In this document: in pieces, positions 36,804-47,904 of the stretch | How the letters are laid out: the number at the start of each line of letters is the position of its first letter | Numbering within the stretch: position 1 is the first letter of the stretch | NCBI GenBank assembly: GCA_029204225.1 | Contig: CM055113.1 | Location: 32,553,363 to 32,617,362, forward strand | Direction: 5' to 3' | DNA from: Diphasiastrum complanatum | Lineage: Eukaryota; Streptophyta; Lycopodiopsida; Lycopodiales; Lycopodiaceae | Length of the DNA: 64,000 nucleotides | Notes under the pieces: model-generated | Told to the model about the DNA's origin: nothing | What the model saw: the letters and a program-made list of their open reading frames with translations, nothing else | The model's database searches: none | Position numbers and translations under genes: made by a program

Positions 36804-37559
36804 TTTGTAAATATTTCCATGCCCTTGGCTGGTGGATTTGCAAAAGTGTTGTTTGCTGCTACTGGATGAGTCTTTACCTAGTGTGTGGCCCTCTGAATGT
36901 TCTTTTGTGTGTTGGCTATGGGCATGCTCTTTTAACCGTTGTGACTCTAACTCTGCTTTCCTACAATAGTATGATAAAATGCAGTTCGTATGCCTTGTTT
37001 AGAGAATGAATTTCACTGCTTTTTTGACCTACTAATCACTAGCCAAATTCAAGAGAAGTCTTGAAGCCAAGCACCTTACTAGCATTAACTTGAAGTCATT
37101 ATTGAACTGTATTCTATAAACAAGTAAGAAAACTTTTTATATATACACTTTATACTTCGCTGGGATGGAACTGAACAATAATAAAATGTCAAGTTTGGAA
37201 ACGTTTTCCATTTTTGTCATTTATCAAGAGTGTCAACTGGACCCAACCTCTGTGAAACACCAGAGCGGGTCATCCACCATCCGTGACCTTGGTTAAAGCA
37301 TCACACTAGTCACACCCGTCGTTGGTATCATCTAGCGAAATATCTAGACCCGACGGTTGGCAAAAATACCATCGCTTATCAAACAAAGCGGTGCGTATAA
37401 CTTGCACCCCACGAGCACTCTATACAGCACGGAAAAATAACTAAAAAGAAAATACCTCACATCCATTTGATGAGCATTGATATTGCAAGGTCTTTTTTTG
37501 TATGGTCTATGATTGTTAATAAAGTATGGACATCGCTATGAAGTTTGCAAGTGTCAACC
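36804..37559. other. No gene recognised
   Basis: Upstream (minus sense) of the degenerate frame and upstream (plus sense) of the next element. No LTR ends, primer site or ORF of note were found. Confidence 0.3.
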
Positions 37560-38242
37560 TCTTACACCCCATATGCCCCACCCATTGAGGGTCCCACAAC
37601 CTCAAAGACACGTACTTACACGCTATGGCCTACAGGCATAGTCCTAAAACTTAAAGGTAGTATCCTAATCTTAAAGGACCAATCCCTAAGGAGTTAAAGA
37701 CAAGTTCTTAGGACTCAAAGGATGGTATCCTAAAGACATAAGGATAGTATCTTAAGATATATGAGTAGAATCCTAAACACGTAGGGTATGGGATTTTAGT
37801 GGACTAAGGATGTTCGCGATCACCATGGCCACGATCCGCTAACACCCTCATTATAGGGACAATGCCTTGGAAATGAAGGCAGTACTCTGAACCACCAGAG
37901 GATGCCCTAAGTCCCATCTCCCAAAGGCCATTTGAAAGTCAAACATACTGTTAGCGAGATCCTAGCACAATTTAGCAATCAGAAGCTTGTACGAAACCGT
38001 GACCCTAAAATGCTAGTGAATCATTGCATCAAAAGTACTAGCACCCCCTCCTTACAATCATACTTCTGAGAGCCTGGAAAACTCTCATTGGCTTGGGAGC
38101 ACGGGCTAACAGAGAAAGCCCCCAGGATTGGATGTGGCAAGACCTCCGTTACTCACGTAGGGCATAACCACCATCAGTATTGGTGCCCCTTGATTATTTA
38201 CTTGTTGGTGGGACCAATCCCCTGCTGAAAATTGCCCTAACA
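37560..38242 (+). repeat. Putative 5' LTR of a gypsy-like non-autonomous element
   Basis: It ends CCTAACA and is followed by TTGGTGCGTCTGCC, which resembles gypsy primer sites of the TGGCGCCGTTGCC type. Its middle carries the AAGGATAGTATCCTAA-like degenerate tandem repeat. No second copy is in the window, so the left end is uncertain and the LTR identity is inference. Confidence 0.4.
37640..37790 (+). repeat. Degenerate ~30-bp tandem repeat
   Basis: Irregularly spaced units share CTTAAAGG, a TAGTATCCTAA core and (A)GGA: at about 37647, 37672, 37718, 37745 and 37770. Both orientations of the core partly overlap because AGGATAGTATCCT is nearly palindromic. Confidence 0.6.
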
Positions 38243-38256
38243 TTGGTGCGTCTGCC
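38243..38256 (+). other. Possible primer-binding site
   Basis: TTGGTGCGTCTGCC directly after a CA dinucleotide. It is close to, but not identical with, the TGGCGCC-type sites of plant Ty3/gypsy elements. Confidence 0.35.
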
Positions 38257-38293
38257 AAAAGTAATTTGATAAGGGAGTATTGTTTGAAAGACG

Positions 38294-40303
38294 ATGGCCT
38301 ACAATGAAGATGTATTAGAAATTTGTTGGTTGAAAGAGTGTGTTGTCAAGACTGTCAGCCTTGGTATTGAATGTCGAAATGGTTAACATCACACAATGAT
38401 GTGTGCTGATCCCACAAATGAATTGTCAAGGGCATTCTTTGAGTTGGTGACTGAATACCACCTGTGTTAGATGAGCCATTACTATGAGGAATTGATAGCG
38501 AGGATCATAGATGTGGTATTGATCTAGAACGATTATGGTTGGAATCCTACGGGCCCAACAAATTTATAGGAAATAGCTCCTAACCATATGAGGACCCTAT
38601 GCCTACGATCAATCGACTTCTTCATCTGGCTAGGGGTACTCTTACGTGGATACCTATCTAGGCAAGGCTATTCAACGAACCCTGATGAAAAGGTTAAGAC
38701 TAATTGTCGCGAATTAGTGGAGATGGTCAAACAACATTTGGGAGATATGCATGCAGCATTGTTAGCTTTGACTCTAGATGTGAGACGACTTCGGAGTCAA
38801 CAAGAGTTGATCAATCAACACTATCCCCATCAGTCCATACCATTGTGTCGGTATTGCCAAAAATATCATGCCACTAATGATTGTAGGAATACAATATGTG
38901 GATACTGCGATAGGGTAGGCCATCTAAAAGGAACTTGTTGAATTCAGAAGAAAGATGAGAAGCGTAGGGGGAAACTAGTCCAAAGAGTTCCGAAGCGATA
39001 AACACCCACACGAATTGGTTTGCTAGAGCATAAAGTAGTATATGATTAGAAACAAGACATCTTGAAAGCTACTAGACGGAGCCGTAAAAGTAGATAGAGA
39101 TCCAACGATGATCACTTGAACTTACAATTAGACTTGTTGTTCGAAATATACGACAAACAATTATCACATAGGAAGAGCCATGGATGAGGGTCTACTATAT
39201 GAGCATTTTGGATACATAGGTGTAGAAACTGCATACCCAACACCTGGTAGAACAAATTCCACCTACAGGAGTTTCAAATATTGGTTGTTATTGTAGAGGA
39301 TAGGGCAATAATCAAAAGGCCACATATGCCAACCGCTGCATGTAGAAATAATTGCAACGGAGAAAATAGTGACGGAAACCCGGCGCTCGTGGGCCATGAA
39401 TCTAGAATGCCATGTTATGCTGGGAGAGAAAGGATATTGACTATCCCCTTTAGCCATAACATATATAATCCCCTCCATGATGGGATAGACCAATCCACTA
39501 GTGTGACTAGTGAGCCATCAACAAATGGGTGGAGTGAACTATCTTTTGACCAACTAAGTACATCACTTTATGTTGACCGAATGTCCATGAATGATGGAGT
39601 CACAAGCCCATATCAACCCATCAGCGATGATGAGAGCTTAGGATCTTCTGACAATATAGTAGAGAAGTACCCACAGGAGGAGTCCCATGAAACTACTAGC
39701 TTGTATTTTGCAGATCTTATGCACGATACTGAGATGCCTCCTCTAGAGTTAGAGGAGCAGAAAATTCTCTATGAGCATGATAGGTCGATAGAGACACCTG
39801 AAGTAATGACCGAAAAAGGGCTTGCTAGTGCCATAGATGCATTCTTAGAGTCTCTTGAACAGAATGAGGGTGAAAGGAAAGATCATACATCATCAAAACT
39901 AGATGCCATCAAAGAAAAACATGTCATATTAGAGGACCTTTTGATCGAACCTCAGCTAGAGCCACATCTAGTTGAAGGACCGCAAGTAGATCTAGATGGA
40001 TTCTCATTCGCCGAACTAGACTTGGCTTTACAAATTTCGATGCAAGAGGCTAGCCTATTGCCTAGAGAACCAAGTCTAGCTACAGATAGCAAGAATTTAG
40101 AAGGAGATTCACTCCCCTACTCCCAAAAGTCATTGAAACCCAAGAGCAGTCACCACAAGAACGCACAATGCCAAATCTTCTTGAGGATCAAGAAGATAGT
40201 ACTATCAATCTGCAAATAGCAATAGCACTCTCACTGCAAGAGTGGAAAACACCTTCAGATATCCACATAGATGACATCCAATCAGAAATAGAATTAGGAG
40301 AGT
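38294..40303 (+). pseudogene. Gag-like ORF with zinc knuckles and two UIM-like motifs
   Basis: Starts MAYNEDVLEICW 38 bases after the primer-like site. The frame holds to about 40130 (ATG 38294, 38588 and 39281 are in register), broken by scattered stops. Two zinc knuckles lie at 38846-38938: CRYCQKYHATNDC and CGYCDRVGHLKGTC. A ~310-residue acidic stretch is open from 39281 (many Glu/Asp, DDESLGSSDN, ELEEQKILYEHD). Near its end is LALQISMQE, fitting the ubiquitin-interacting consensus (Ala-x3-Ser-x2-Glu after acidic residues). After a frame change near 40130 comes a second, IALSLQE within INLQIAIALSLQEW, and the frame ends by 40303. I do not recognise the protein as a whole; the knuckles suggest a retroelement gag. 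Function is unproven. Confidence 0.6.
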
Positions 40304-40589
40304 GATCAACTTGATATGACAATGAAGGTGAGATATCTAATCTAGTTGAGAGTTATAGTGTTGAATCAGAGTGGGAGATCATATTTGAAGATGGAATTGA
40401 TTCAGAGCCCAATGAGGTGGCGGGTGATGAAGCAAAAAGTGATGAAGAGATGATGGACAATGACATACTGTCAAAACAGGGACCGATGGTAGAAAGTAAA
40501 GTTGAGCCAGACATGGGCCTCAAGGATCACACTAACCAAAACACAGAAGAAGAAATTTTAGCTGAAGATGACCATCGAGCTCAAGCTCG
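40304..40589 (+). pseudogene. Acidic linker before the gypsy gag domain
   Basis: In the same frame as the second UIM-like motif after one TGA: SEWEIIFEDG, then AGDEAKSDEEMMDND, a strongly acidic tail. It joins the gag sequence after a frame change near 40580. No domain. Confidence 0.5.
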
Positions 40590-41400
40590 GGAGCTCAAGC
40601 TCAACCGATTGTGCAAACACCTAGCCCTCTATCTATTGCACCATTGACACGAAGAGTCACTCAGCCATTAGTTATCCCTGATGATATCGGAAGGGCACCA
40701 AGAATAGTAGACTCCCTACCTCAGTTTCAAGGAGGCACTGATGAAGATGCCCATAGACATATCCAAGAATTTGACACGCTAATGTTCACCAACACTGTCA
40801 TAAATCCAATGCATAGAATGATGTTGTTTTCCACGACTCTGGTAGGGGAAGCTAGACGATGGTACTATAATTTACCCAAAGCTTCCATTACCACCTTGGA
40901 GAAACTGTCACAATTGTTTATAGCAGAGTTTGGACTCAAATACAATGCTGATAGCTTGATGTTCGCTTTGACCACGATACAACAAGAACCAAGAGAATCA
41001 GTACACCTATATGTTACAAGACTCAAGGAACTCGTTCACCAATTGAACATAGGGCTAGCAACTGAGGTATCATCTCAATTAGTACTTCCATTTTATTGAG
41101 GGGCCTACAACCAGCTATCCAGCTAGAAGTATGCCAATCTGGGGCTGCATCATTTGAAGAAGCAGTGTCTAGAGCCAGGACCACAGAAGAGGCCTTTATT
41201 GTTACGAATGAATGCCAAACCATCTTAGCCATGATGAAAACCGTAAATCATACAGTACCATTGAAAGGGGACACCAAGCCAACGTGGTAAATCACCATTA
41301 ATAGTCCCACTTTTGTAGGAGGTGCTGCACTTGCACATCCCAAGACCTTTTGCATATATTGTAGGGAGGTGTCCATTCAAAGGATGGATGTTTGTCGCAA
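40590..41400 (+). pseudogene. Ty3/gypsy gag (Retrotrans_gag) and zinc knuckle
   Basis: Capsid domain: LPQFQGGTDEDAHRHIQEF, MLFSTTLVGEARRWYYNLP, TTLEKLSQLFIAEFG and QEPRESVHLYVTRLKELVHQL. This is the expected order of the plant gypsy gag, in which a W-Y/F-x-x-L follows GxAxxW and a QxxxESVxxYxxRF-type helix follows. A one-base shift at about 41095 leads into RGLQPAIQLEV, and a second shift near 41370 splits a knuckle CIYCREV..H..C. All enzyme domains are missing. Confidence 0.88.
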
Positions 41401-42765
41401 GAGAATGGTTTGAATACTAGAATTCAAAGGCAAGAACCGATAGGCCATGGTGTCATGGATGACGAACTACTTAGAACCTACCAAACTTGGAGTCAACCAC
41501 AGATAGATTGTAGAGTGACCTCTAAGGGTGACGTGACTAGAACGGAAGGAGAGAAGCCCTTGATAAACTTGGCAGAAACACTCATAGAGAAGAAACGGCT
41601 GAGGGTAATCCAAGATAGGGTATGGACAGACATATCTAATGAAGAGTGTGAGGGAGCAAGTAAGCGACTGGTAGACTCCAAAGACACTGAAACTAGGGAC
41701 GGATCATCCTCAATAGCAACTGTTGGAATAGAAGAACACATACCCTTGATTGGAAGCCATATAGATGAAGAAACAACCTCCTTAGAAGTTAGTATGAGGC
41801 CATTCCCCTTGGAATCAAGACAAACCAGAGGGATTATACTTCGAAGGAAACCTTTCAAGACCCGATTATTCCTTAGGATTATACAAACTAGGACTTGGGA
41901 ATGCAATCTTGCAAAGAAAGTAGCTTTGGGTGACAAGTCCAGATCTGCAAGCATACAAAGCCATGGACATCAGATACCAGGGGTTGGATTAGATCTGCAA
42001 GGTTATGGGCTAGCCAATCATACAAACCTACAGACTAACGAGTTTAATGCAATTCCTCAGGATAGACGAGACAAGACCAATGACAAAAGACCCCCGCAAC
42101 ACTCAATAGGAGCACTCATCCCTGAGCGGACTAGGGCGAGAGTACTGATGATAACCTAGGGTGTGATTGGCAGATGAGTCTTGGAAAGTCCACTAAGTCT
42201 TGAGGAGCTGATATCGTTTGCATCTGTTGTTAACCCACATGACCAAACTGTACCTCTTGATGAGGACAGTAAAGGCAACTTAGACTATGCAAAAGTACAG
42301 GAGATGGTATGGACAACCCCTGTAGATTACCCCCCTAAAACTAGATCCATAGGCTGCTGTGTAACGAAGCAAGAAAATGATAAGAATCATGAACCCCCAC
42401 TTGATGCATTTGATCAGGAATCATTTGATATCCAATGCTTATCCGAATATCAAGAAATGACAATAGATGAACACATGGTGGTAAACTTTGATAATTTTAT
42501 CCATGATAGTACTGGAACACCATATGACCCGTTTCTTTGGGACAGATAACTAACCAACTACATCAATAATGAAGAATTTGAGCATGAAAAAAATGTGGTG
42601 CTAGGATATTTCCTTGAACCAAATGATGACCTAGATTTTTTGGCCACCTATCATATACACGAACAGCCGAATATGCCAAAGAGAAATAGGACAAGAAGCA
42701 CTGAAGTGCAAGTTAGGGTTAAAACGCATGATGAATACCCAGACAATAAGATGGATGCTGAATAG
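41389..42765 (+). pseudogene. Unrecognised coding sequence after the gypsy gag
   Basis: From the knuckle a frame is open to 42159 (LSQENGLNTRIQRQEP ..., 255 residues, mixed charge). After one stop it resumes in register at 42181 (SPLSLEELISFASVVNPHD), running to 42549. After another stop it continues through NYINNEEFEHEKN and FLEPNDDLDFLATYH to a TAG near 42765. So about 450 codons remain in one frame with two nonsense codons. There is no protease DSG, RT, RNase H or integrase motif. In an ordinary gypsy element pol would be here. Not recognised. Confidence 0.5.
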
Positions 42766-43744
42766 ATGTGGTAAGGTGCCAGCAATACACCCTTATCCCT
42801 GATTTCACATGGGGAATTCGAGGGGTGGTAAGTTTGACTTTACTTTTTTGATTTGGTTTTGTTAAATATTTTTATTTATTGGTCAATGTTCGATCTTGCT
42901 TTAAAATACCACAAGAAAAATAGATAAAAAAAAATGTTTTAGTGTAAAAATATGGAAGTTATTGTTACTGCATGTGAGATCCACACACACTAACAACTGT
43001 GATCTACAGATATTATGGATGAGTCTACTCCATTCACACATGCTGCACTCGCATCATGTAGGCACGGTGTGTTTTGACATTTGATTGCAAGACCGTCTCA
43101 TGCATCCATACCCCTACATTCTGCATATACTCTGAGTTGCATAGGGCATGACATATTTTCTCCTATGGGCATAAATGGTTGTATAGACGCATAGTTGAGG
43201 GGAGGGTAAGAGTGGAAAAGTAAAGAAAACCGAAAAAGAGAGAGAAAGAAAGACTGAGAGAAAAGTAAAAGAAAAAAAAAGGACTTCAACCATCTCTATC
43301 AAATCTTGAACCAAATTGTGAGGACAACTGACGCCTCACACATCCATAAGAGGTGAGGACGATTTTTCTAAATGATTCCATAGACTAGCGGAAACCAGTA
43401 CTTCCTACCATCTTGTAACTTGTCCTGCATGGACTACTGTCAGAATATAGAGCTTGAGATAAGAGTCAGTATAGAGAGGAGAAATGGTTATTCCCCATCA
43501 AATCGGTTTTTAGAAAATATAAGTTGAATGTCTAAACAAAAAAAGAGTTGGTAATTATCAGTCTGGGCCAGTTTCAGAGATGGGGCACTAAAGCCTCCTT
43601 GCGTATGCATTCACACACATCAATGACATGGTGTTAGACACAATATTGATGACTTGCATCCATATCATCCCATCTCCAATCCTAAGATTTGCATTTGCAT
43701 ATCCCTCCATGCATGGGTCTGAAAGTGGGCATTGTCTTACGTCT
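42766..43744. other. No gene; possible 3' end of the element
   Basis: GAATTCGAGGGGTGGTAAG at 42817 is a purine-rich tract of polypurine type, but what follows does not match the putative 5' LTR. A purine-only stretch (GAAAAAGAGAGAGAAAGAAAG) lies near 43235-43280. Confidence 0.35.
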
Positions 43745-43935
43745 GATGTTCTTATACAACATCTCAAATGGTGTTCTTCCTTCTATTGCAAGATTAGGAA
43801 GTCTATTACAAAGATAATTTGCACATGCAACTGCTTCTCCCCAAAATTCTTTAGGTAGAGATGCTTCTAGCCTAATGGCTTTTGCACATTCACACAAAGT
43901 TATATTCTCTACTCTTGGGATTCTTTGTGATTTTA
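43745..43935 (-). pseudogene. Short copia integrase fragment
   Basis: Minus-strand CAKAIRLEASLPKEFWGEAVACANYLCNRLP, then IEGRTPFEMLYK, is the copia integrase region after the catalytic Glu. About 60 residues survive; the upstream and downstream parts are missing. Confidence 0.85.
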
Positions 43936-45849
43936 CGGAGAATTGTCCTTGAAGGTCAATTTGTGATGTTTTTTTCGAGTTTTTTCTTGTGTAGATCAAA
44001 TCTTTGGTAGATCTGAATTTTTCCGCAAGTGTACTTTTGTTTTAGGGTTCATTAATGATGAATTCAATGATGCATGCCGATTCTTTCCAATGATTTATGA
44101 TTCTAGGCTATGTTTTGGTCAAAATTGCTTGGTTTTTCATGCTTTATGGCACAAAATAGATAGTAAGAACCAAAATCCAACAAGATTAGACCAATTAGAT
44201 AATTATAATTCTGTAAATTGGTTTGCCTATGTTAGAGAAAGAGTTGTATGTCATGAATTTTCAATTTATTGTGATGAAAAAACCGGAAAATAGTCAAAAA
44301 TCATCATTTTTGCTTGTTTTTTTTATAAAGTTGGATAGTAGGTGGTTGTGAAACACAATGTAGAGCTTGTAAAGAGGTGGACCAAAGTCTTTTGAAGCTT
44401 TCCCTGAAGCTAGAACCAAGAATTCTAGCAATTAGACTTGTAGGAAATAAAAAAAGTTCAAAAAAAGACCATTTTTGGTGATTTTTGGGGGATGGATCTC
44501 TCCAAATCCATAAGGAGATCATTTTGGAATTATTTAGAGCATGATTAGCATTTCTTTTCACCTTCCCAGCAAGCTATCAAACCTGTAAAATGATGGTCGG
44601 TGGCTTATGCACCATCTCCATCAAGTTTGAAGCTATTTTGACTTTTACAAATCAAGAAATCTTCGTTCTCAGCCTATACTACATCTTAGGATCAATATGA
44701 ATGCTTCATGGAAGTCTAATTGATTGTTTAAGACTGTTGGTAGCATCAATTTTGGGCTAGGATGGGTGTTTGCATGTTTTTGTCTTGTGGAAATGCGCCC
44801 TACTACAGATTTTATGACACTTTGATCTCGCACGAGCCTAACTGGCAGGCTGATGTGGCAAGCATCTTGTTCACTTGGTCTCCCTCTGTACTAAGCTTTA
44901 CATTGGTGTCATGCAGCCAAAGTTATGATCATCTGAAGTTTTGTAGTTTTGTGAATAAAATTGGCAAATTTTGAAATTGTTCTGATTGCATGCCAATCAT
45001 TTCTCTAAAAGAGTGGCCTCCTTTTATAGCAATTCTCAAGGGTCCCCCTTCAAAATGAGGCCTTGTCAATTCCCATGCCCTTCAAGCCCTCTTACACCCA
45101 TTGGCAAATACATCAACTGGTCTCCTTGAGGGTTTAGGGTTGGTGCCATTTAAGGCCCCCTTCCAAAACTAGCCAAGATGCCCTCTTAGTCAAAAGCTAG
45201 AGAAAATATCTTTTAGGCCCTCTAGGTCCTAAAGTCTTGTATACATTTATTATCCAAAAGGTGGGTGAGGACTTTTGTCAAGCCCCTACAACACCTAAGG
45301 TGCCCTCCATTTCCTTGGTCCTTTGTTACTTTTAGCCCTTCATTTGATTTTTCTATTCTTTGTAGCAGGTACGGCCCCCCGGCCCTTGCCATTTGGTTTC
45401 TCGGGATTATCGACTGATTTGCATCTTTTGCCTGTTCCTCGTAGTTTGCCCAATTTTACCCGTTAGGGTTCTGCAAGTTTTCAGTATTGCCCATAATTAA
45501 CAGTTTCGTTTTTGCCTGATAAATATTTTTCTTCGATGGCTCTTTGACTGAAGTTGACTTTTTTGGCATTCATGACTAGGGCTCCCACCTCAACATGGTT
45601 TCCCTGAAAATGCACTAGGCAACCATATATTAATAAAACCAACTTTGTACATGGTAGGATTTTAGCACGGCTATGCTGGCTATTTTTACAACTGGCCAAA
45701 AAGCCGTAAAACTTTATCACAGGCCATTTCTAAGGCCGCAAACTTTTCTCTAGTCTCATTTAGGACGGGCTGGGACCTAGTTCTAGGTGGACTGACACTC
45801 TTGGCTAGGTCTTACAAAAGTTGACGACAAAATATTTTTGACGGTTTTT
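43936..45849. other. No gene recognised; probable gypsy LTR/leader
   Basis: Nearly 2 kb with only short, unconvincing ORFs (44090-44293, 44304-44561 minus, 44762-44974). It directly precedes a gypsy RT remnant, so LTR or leader sequence is plausible. I see no LTR ends. Confidence 0.3.
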
Positions 45850-46390
45850 TGAAAAGCCAATTTCTTTCTTTTAAACTGTGTCTAGCCACTTTAGACGGTT
45901 TTAGTGGCTATTTTTTAGTCCAAATTGCTCCTGAAGATTGTTTCAAAATGGCCTTTGTTATAGAGTTTGGCACATTTGCATATCAAGTTATGCCATTCGG
46001 TCTGTGCAATGCCCCATCTACATTTCAAAGGGTAATGCAACGAGCTTTCAAGGATCTATTGCACAAGAATCTAGAGATTTATCTGTGCATTCCTCTCAAG
46101 GTAAGCATCTCGATGCCCTTGAACAAGTATTCATTCACTGTCGAAGGTTTGGAATCTCTTTGAATCCCAAAAAGTGCCAAATCTGGGTTACCCATGGTGT
46201 GGTACTGGGCCATATTATTTTTCGAAATGGTATAGCCACTGATCTTGAAAAGATCAGAACCATTCTTGAAATGCTCCTACCCGTCACAGTGAAAGAAATT
46301 TATGTCTTTTTGGGCCACACATGTTATTATCGTATTTTTATAATACACTACGCCGACACCAAGTTCAAAATCGACTTTTCACGTTGACAA
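45850..46390 (+). pseudogene. Ty3/gypsy reverse transcriptase fragment
   Basis: RT motif A (LDGFSGYF), then IAPEDCFKMAFVIEFGTFAYQVMPFGLCNAPSTFQRVM, the hallmark of plant gypsy RT. The catalytic YxDD strand is damaged: EIYL is followed directly by CIP/CIH, so the paired Asp codons are lost in a small deletion that also shifts the frame. The thumb side (LNPKKCQIWV, LGHIIFRNGIATD, FLGHTCYYRIFI) continues in the new frame to 46387. Inactive. Confidence 0.92.
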
Positions 46391-46700
46391 AACTGTGTGA
46401 AACACGACTTATATCCTACCATGCACAGTTAGTTCACAAGCAACGACAAAAGGCTTGGCATGATCGTCATGTCTAGACTAAGGATATTTATGATGGTGAT
46501 AAAGTTTTACTTTACACATCTTCCAAAGTCCATCCAAGGAAATTGAAATTCTGTAGCCAAGGTCCTTACGTTGTCCAAATTTTTTTCACAAATGGTGTCG
46601 TACAATTAGAGATGCTAGAAGACATAGCCCTTGACACATTAGTCAATGGTAACTGACTACGGCGATACTATGAAGACACCTTTACGATAAATCATGTTTG
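46391..46700 (+). pseudogene. Ty3/gypsy integrase C-terminal fragment
   Basis: RQKAWHDRHV, a TAG, then DGDKVLLYTSSKVHPRKLKF, GPYVVQIF and VQLEML, as in the C-terminal domain of plant gypsy integrase. RNase H, the integrase core and the zinc domain, which should lie between RT and this, are deleted. Confidence 0.85.
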
Positions 46701-47904
46701 AGAAGGACTTTAGGGTCATTACTTTTTCTCCTATTTTTTTTCTCTGATCCATCTTCTTGTGTATAATGATTAGAGTTATTTTTCCCATGTGTTTTTTCCA
46801 TGTATATTCCTACCCAAAATTTTCAAAAACCATCGGTTTGATACTTACTTTTGGAAACTACAAAAAATACATGAAGACTCGCATTTTCAAGTAAAGGTCC
46901 AAAAATTGTTTTTTGATACCTGATAATTTTTCGATACTTGCTATTTTTTATCCCTTGTAAATTTTTCCATGTTTTAAATTTTTTTTCCGATACCTCATAT
47001 TTTTTTATACTATAAATTTTTCGATACTTGAGATTTTAAAAAAGACTCGAAATTTATTTTTTTTCAGATTTTTTTGATTCTGTATCGACTTGAAAAATTT
47101 GAGATTTTTTTGAGTCATTGAAAATTTTATTAATATTTTTCAGTTTTTTGAGTCTTTGTAAAAAAAAATTGATACTTACTAACTCATTCGATCCCTTCTG
47201 ATTTTTCGAGTCGTCGTCATTTTTTCGAGCCATTGACATTTTTTGACCCATAATTCCATCCGTCAGTTTCCGTGATAACTTGCATCTGACGTCTGTCCTA
47301 AATTTTTCCTATAAATACGTCGGGTGCTCTTTCCTTCTTACTTCATAATTTTTGGGAGAGTTCATGTCAGATTGACAAATTTCTGACGCTTTTCATGTTG
47401 TTTGTTCTGATTCCACCGATTTTAACTACAAATTGATCGCTCTCACAGAGTCTTCCATTTCTTCCATCATCTCTCACTTTTGCACACGCATGCATCTAAG
47501 CCATCTCCCATCTTTACATCTGACGTGCCCTCCTTTTGCATCCGCTAACTACGTTTTTGTATCCGACCCTTGCGTTTTTTTGCACTCCATCTGCATCCGC
47601 ATCTATCCATCTCATCCGCCAAGTTCGCTTTGGCTGCAGCCGCCAAGTGCCTCTATCCCAGTTGCATTCGCCCACTCTCCGCAAACAGTTGCATTTGACA
47701 AACATTTGCATCCACCCAAAAAAAAAAAATTCATCCTCCAGATTGCATCTGCTTCCGTTCGCATTTTTCGAATCTGTTCATTTTTTGAGTCTATACATTT
47801 ATCGCTTTTGTTCATTTTTTGAGGCTGTATATTTTTTTCATTTGTTTATTTTTGAGAGGAGTAGGCGGATCGAAGCATGTTTGACAATTGGGATGAAGGT
47901 TTCT
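46701..47904. repeat. T-tract-rich LTR-like region
   Basis: 46830-47240 is built from T-runs punctuated by CGATACTTG or GAGTCATTG words (TTTTTCGATACTTG, TTTTTTGAGTC). CTATAAATACG at about 47310 is TATA-like and is followed by a pyrimidine-rich stretch, so this may be U3 and promoter of the gypsy element's LTR. 47500-47760 repeats GCATCTG/GCATCCG words and a CCACCCAAAAAAAAAA run. No gene. Confidence 0.4.

Noticed and set aside
43682-43999. 105-residue minus-strand gene
   Set aside because: Only about 60 residues in the middle have meaning and these are copia integrase; both ends are chance extensions.
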